From positions 1-64,000 of the forward strand of contig JACKLU010000010.1 of assembly GCA_024235735.1 (NCBI GenBank): 64,000 bases of DNA, read 5' to 3'. Within the stretch, counting starts at the first letter, position 1. Each line of letters opens with the position of its first letter. Positions 61,208 to 64,000 of this stretch are shown here, one piece after another. The notes under the pieces were generated by a model, which searched no databases, was not told where the DNA came from, and saw nothing but the letters and a program-made list of their open reading frames with translations. Source of the stretch: Burkholderiales bacterium. Lineage in GTDB: Bacteria > Pseudomonadota > Gammaproteobacteria > Burkholderiales > Nitrosomonadaceae. Position numbers and translations under genes: made by a program.

Positions 61208-64000
61208 ATGGATTTCCCAAAATACCACAAAGCGCATCACGCCATGGATCGTCTGATGCTTTATTGGTCTGCCGCATTAATTGCCATGCTGGTCAGCATG
61301 TCGGCATCCGGCGAGACTGAAAATCAGCAATTAGCCGAATTCTCTATTTATCTGTTTCAGGAAGGATTACCGATTGCCGACGCCGAACTGACGATTCTCA
61401 GCGTGAATGCGCATCAAACCGGAACGCCGCCGGAATCCGCTTCCCCTGATGTAATCAGCTGGCGCGGCAATGGTGGCGCAACAGTCAGAACGAATGACAG
61501 TGGCAGCATAGCGGCAAAACTGCCGCCCGGCAGTTACCACATGAAGATGACCACCAGCGATCAATCTTTTGTTTTTGATCTGCCTTTACGCTCTGCTGAG
61601 AATGTACAGATTCTGCTGACGTTCTATCCCGATGGCCGCGCGCCACAACTCAATATCGAGAGCTCGGTTGCAGGAACGATGGCAGGCGCTGAGACATTAC
61701 CGGAAACCACTGAGGCTCAAGGTGAAGGTACTCTTAACGTCAAGGTGTTTTCCGTCGAAACTGGCAGGCCGATCAGGGATGTGCAGGTTTTTGTCAGTGG
61801 TTTGAATCAGCAGCTGAGAACGGACGACGAAGGCCGTCTGGAAGCAACCGTTCCGGCTGGCAGCTACAGCGTTTCACTGCTGCATCCAGCTTACAGCAGT
61901 CAGACGCAAGATGCGGTGGAAATCGCTGACGGGCAGATGGCCGAGCTGTCTTTCAATCTGACACCGGCAGGTGTCGAGCTCGCCGAATATGTGGTACTGG
62001 AACCTTATCTGGCGGGCACGCTGGCTTCAGTCATCGAAGAACAAAAGACCTCCACCGAAGTCACTACCGTCCTGGGCGCCGAACAATTCAGCCGCAGCGG
62101 TGATTCCGATGTAGCCAGCGCGCTGCGTAGAGCTTCCGGCCTGACGCTGGTGGGCGGTCAATTCATTTTTATTCGCGGTCTCGGCGAGCGGTTTTCCTCG
62201 ACGCTCGTTAACGGCGCGGCAATTCCAAGTCCCGACGCAACGCGTCGCGTCGTGCCGCTGGATCTTTTTCCAACCAATTTCCTGGAAAGCGTACTGGTAC
62301 AGAAAACCTATTCAGCCGACCGTCCTGGCGAATTTGCCGGCGGTACACTGGAAATGCGCACACGCGGCATACCGGATGCATTTTTCTTTAATTTCAGCGC
62401 GAGCACAGGATTTAACGACAACGCCTCTTTTTCCAATGGACTGACCTACAAGGGTGGCGGCATTGATTTCCTCAGTTTTGACGATGGCGCGCGCAAATTG
62501 CCCGATTCGATTGCATCGGCGCTGGCGAACGGCGGAACCATCCAGCCGCAGACGGTTTTTAATCCCAACGGGTTCTCTCCTCAGGAAATTGAAACCTTTG
62601 GTGAAGATCTCTCGGGCGTATGGGACGTGTCGAAAAAAACACCCGGCCCGGATCGCGGTTTTGACGTCGCGCTGGGCAATGTATTCGAACGCGGCAACAT
62701 CAGGGCGGGATTCATCGCCGCTGGCGGATGGAATCAGCAATTCAGGAATCAAAATGAAATCAATCGCGAGTTTACGCCAACCACAGGCAGCAATACGTTG
62801 CGCATGATTCAGGATTTTGACACACGGCGCTCATTGCAGACCATGGAACTCAATGGCTATCTGGCGGCGGATATTGAATACTCGGACAATCACCGCATTT
62901 TTTCACGCACCATGTTTTTGCGCCAGGCAGTTGATGAAACACGGATCAGCCAGGGATTTACCGATGCTGAAATCACCGATGTGCGCCGCACCCGATTACG
63001 GTTCTTTTCAAACCAATTATTCATGCAGCAAGTCGGCGGTAATCACCGCTTCAACTGGGCCAAGGATTTATCCATCCATTGGTTGTATACCAATGCAACG
63101 GCCAATCGCGACGAACCCAAAACGCGCGATTACCGTTTCGATGAACTCAGCAGTGGCGGCTTCGCGCTATCGCGTCGTGCGGACAGCAATCAGACTTCGT
63201 TTTCCGATCTTGTCGACAAGGATCAAAGCTGGCGCATGGATGCCAAGCTGCCGCTGGAATTTTCATCCAATTACAAAATGACATTGAACAGTGGATTCAT
63301 AACGCAGGACAAAGCCCGTGACTCAAGCATCCGGCGTTTCAATTTTACTCCGGCTGGCGCTGCCGCCACTGATCCTGCTGTCCTCGGACAATCGTCACTG
63401 GAATCCATATTCCAGCCGTCGAATATCGGGCCCAACGGCTTCCAGCTGCGCGACACCACACGACCCACCGACAGCTACAATGCATCGCAGAAGCTGCTGT
63501 CCTACTACGGCAGAATGGATCTGGCGCTCTATGACAGGGTCAATATTACCGGTGGTGTCCGCTGGGAAAAAAATGACCAGTTCGTCGAAACATTTCAGAA
63601 TGTCGCCAACACCAATCAATCGGTCACCAGCACGATAAACCGCACTGACATGCTGCCTTCCGTAACCGGTACGCTTTTCCTCACGGATAAGCAGCAACTG
63701 CGCGCAGGCTTCAGTCAGACCATCTCGCGGCCTGATTTCAGAGAATTATCACCTGCGCCCTTTACCGATCTGAATACCAATCAGGAAACCACAGGAAATC
63801 CGAACCTTAAGCAGACGGACATCACCAATCTGGACATGCGCTGGGAATATTATCTGTCACCGAATGAAAACCTGATGGCAAGCTTCTTCTGGAAAGATCT
63901 CACACAACCGATAGAACTGGTTACTCTGCCGGGAACCGCAGGCCTGCAAACATTCCAAAATGCCGACAAGGCGCGGGTGTACGGGTTTGAAGTCGAAATG
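61208..64000 (+). CDS. TonB-dependent receptor with carboxypeptidase-like N-domain (partial)
   Basis: An open frame of 931 codons runs to the window edge. After a signal sequence (LMLYWSAALIAMLVSMSAS), two carboxypeptidase-regulatory-like beta modules occupy residues 35-250 (DVQVFVSGLNQQLRTDDEGRL). A plug follows (TVLGAEQFSRSGDSDVASALRRASGLTLVGG, FIFIRGLGERFSSTLVNG, PGEFAGGTLEMRTRG), then barrel strands. It is the likely client of the TonB set just upstream. Start alternatives are 61208 and 61244. The ligand is unknown. Confidence 0.9.
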   Translation, partial: MDFPKYHKAHHAMDRLMLYWSAALIAMLVSMSASGETENQQLAEFSIYLFQEGLPIADAELTILSVNAHQTGTPPESASPDVISWRGNGGATVRTNDSGSIAAKLPPGSYHMKMTTSDQSFVFDLPLRSAENVQILLTFYPDGRAPQLNIESSVAGTMAGAETLPETTEAQGEGTLNVKVFSVETGRPIRDVQVFVSGLNQQLRTDDEGRLEATVPAGSYSVSLLHPAYSSQTQDAVEIADGQMAELSFNLTPAGVELAEYVVLEPYLAGTLASVIEEQKTSTEVTTVLGAEQFSRSGDSDVASALRRASGLTLVGGQFIFIRGLGERFSSTLVNGAAIPSPDATRRVVPLDLFPTNFLESVLVQKTYSADRPGEFAGGTLEMRTRGIPDAFFFNFSASTGFNDNASFSNGLTYKGGGIDFLSFDDGARKLPDSIASALANGGTIQPQTVFNPNGFSPQEIETFGEDLSGVWDVSKKTPGPDRGFDVALGNVFERGNIRAGFIAAGGWNQQFRNQNEINREFTPTTGSNTLRMIQDFDTRRSLQTMELNGYLAADIEYSDNHRIFSRTMFLRQAVDETRISQGFTDAEITDVRRTRLRFFSNQLFMQQVGGNHRFNWAKDLSIHWLYTNATANRDEPKTRDYRFDELSSGGFALSRRADSNQTSFSDLVDKDQSWRMDAKLPLEFSSNYKMTLNSGFITQDKARDSSIRRFNFTPAGAAATDPAVLGQSSLESIFQPSNIGPNGFQLRDTTRPTDSYNASQKLLSYYGRMDLALYDRVNITGGVRWEKNDQFVETFQNVANTNQSVTSTINRTDMLPSVTGTLFLTDKQQLRAGFSQTISRPDFRELSPAPFTDLNTNQETTGNPNLKQTDITNLDMRWEYYLSPNENLMASFFWKDLTQPIELVTLPGTAGLQTFQNADKARVYGFEVEM

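Overview
The window most resembles the chromosome of a betaproteobacterial ammonia oxidiser of the Nitrosomonas type. The evidence is a form IA RuBisCO operon with CbbQ/CbbO and a divergent CbbR, a norCBQD nitric oxide reductase operon, two kinds of bicarbonate-type transporter, and a large load of transposase debris typical of Nitrosomonadaceae. This assignment is inferred from gene content; no rRNA gene is present.

Layout. 0-1.8 kb: transposase scrap, then sbtA-sbtB (sodium/bicarbonate uptake and its PII-like regulator). 1.9-5.8 kb: a nest of broken IS66 and IS3 elements framed by a 71-bp inverted repeat. 5.9-7.6 kb: a 143-bp MITE-like element and an outer-membrane porin. 7.6-9.0 kb: AT-rich DNA with no gene. 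9.0-14.0 kb: a SulP transporter, a universal stress protein and a small membrane protein, convergent with a two-component system. 14.1-15.3 kb: a membrane lytic transglycosylase. 15.6-20.0 kb: a 1469-residue exported dihaem protein resembling HzsA-related proteins, with five Ig-like repeats. 20.1-26.6 kb: cbbLSQO and cbbR. 26.8-34.4 kb: a small secreted protein, nadB, a pstSCAB operon led by a DUF547 protein, and two small membrane or periplasmic genes. 34.4-43.5 kb: a decayed accessory island with fragments of a type I restriction system, two REP-flanked RAYT modules, IS3/IS1380/ISNCY scraps, truncated uppP, a broken MntA/HepT-like pair, an IS605-type right-end relic, a DUF465 gene with an 8-bp tandem repeat, and an intact periplasmic beta-carbonic anhydrase. 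43.6-48.3 kb: norCBQD. 48.4-48.8 kb: a mosaic of duplicated norB and phnB scraps. 49.0-53.2 kb: a tightly coupled operon of C39-like peptidase, RimK-like ATP-grasp ligase, GCS2 amidoligase and N-formylglutamate amidohydrolase. 53.3-55.7 kb: a short histidine kinase and a receiver-TPR protein. 55.9-64.0 kb: a DUF3450/ExbB/ExbB/ExbD/TonB/TPR cluster leading into a TonB-dependent receptor cut by the window end.

Two themes tie the genes together. The first is inorganic carbon: SbtAB and possibly SulP bring in bicarbonate, a periplasmic carbonic anhydrase interconverts CO2 and bicarbonate, and form IA RuBisCO with its CbbQO activase fixes the carbon. The second is energised outer-membrane transport plus an unexplained peptide-ligase operon. 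The best candidates for something undescribed are the C39/ATP-grasp/GCS2/FGase operon, the HzsA-like Ig-repeat protein, the IS605-like orphan right end, and the REP-RAYT-REP modules.
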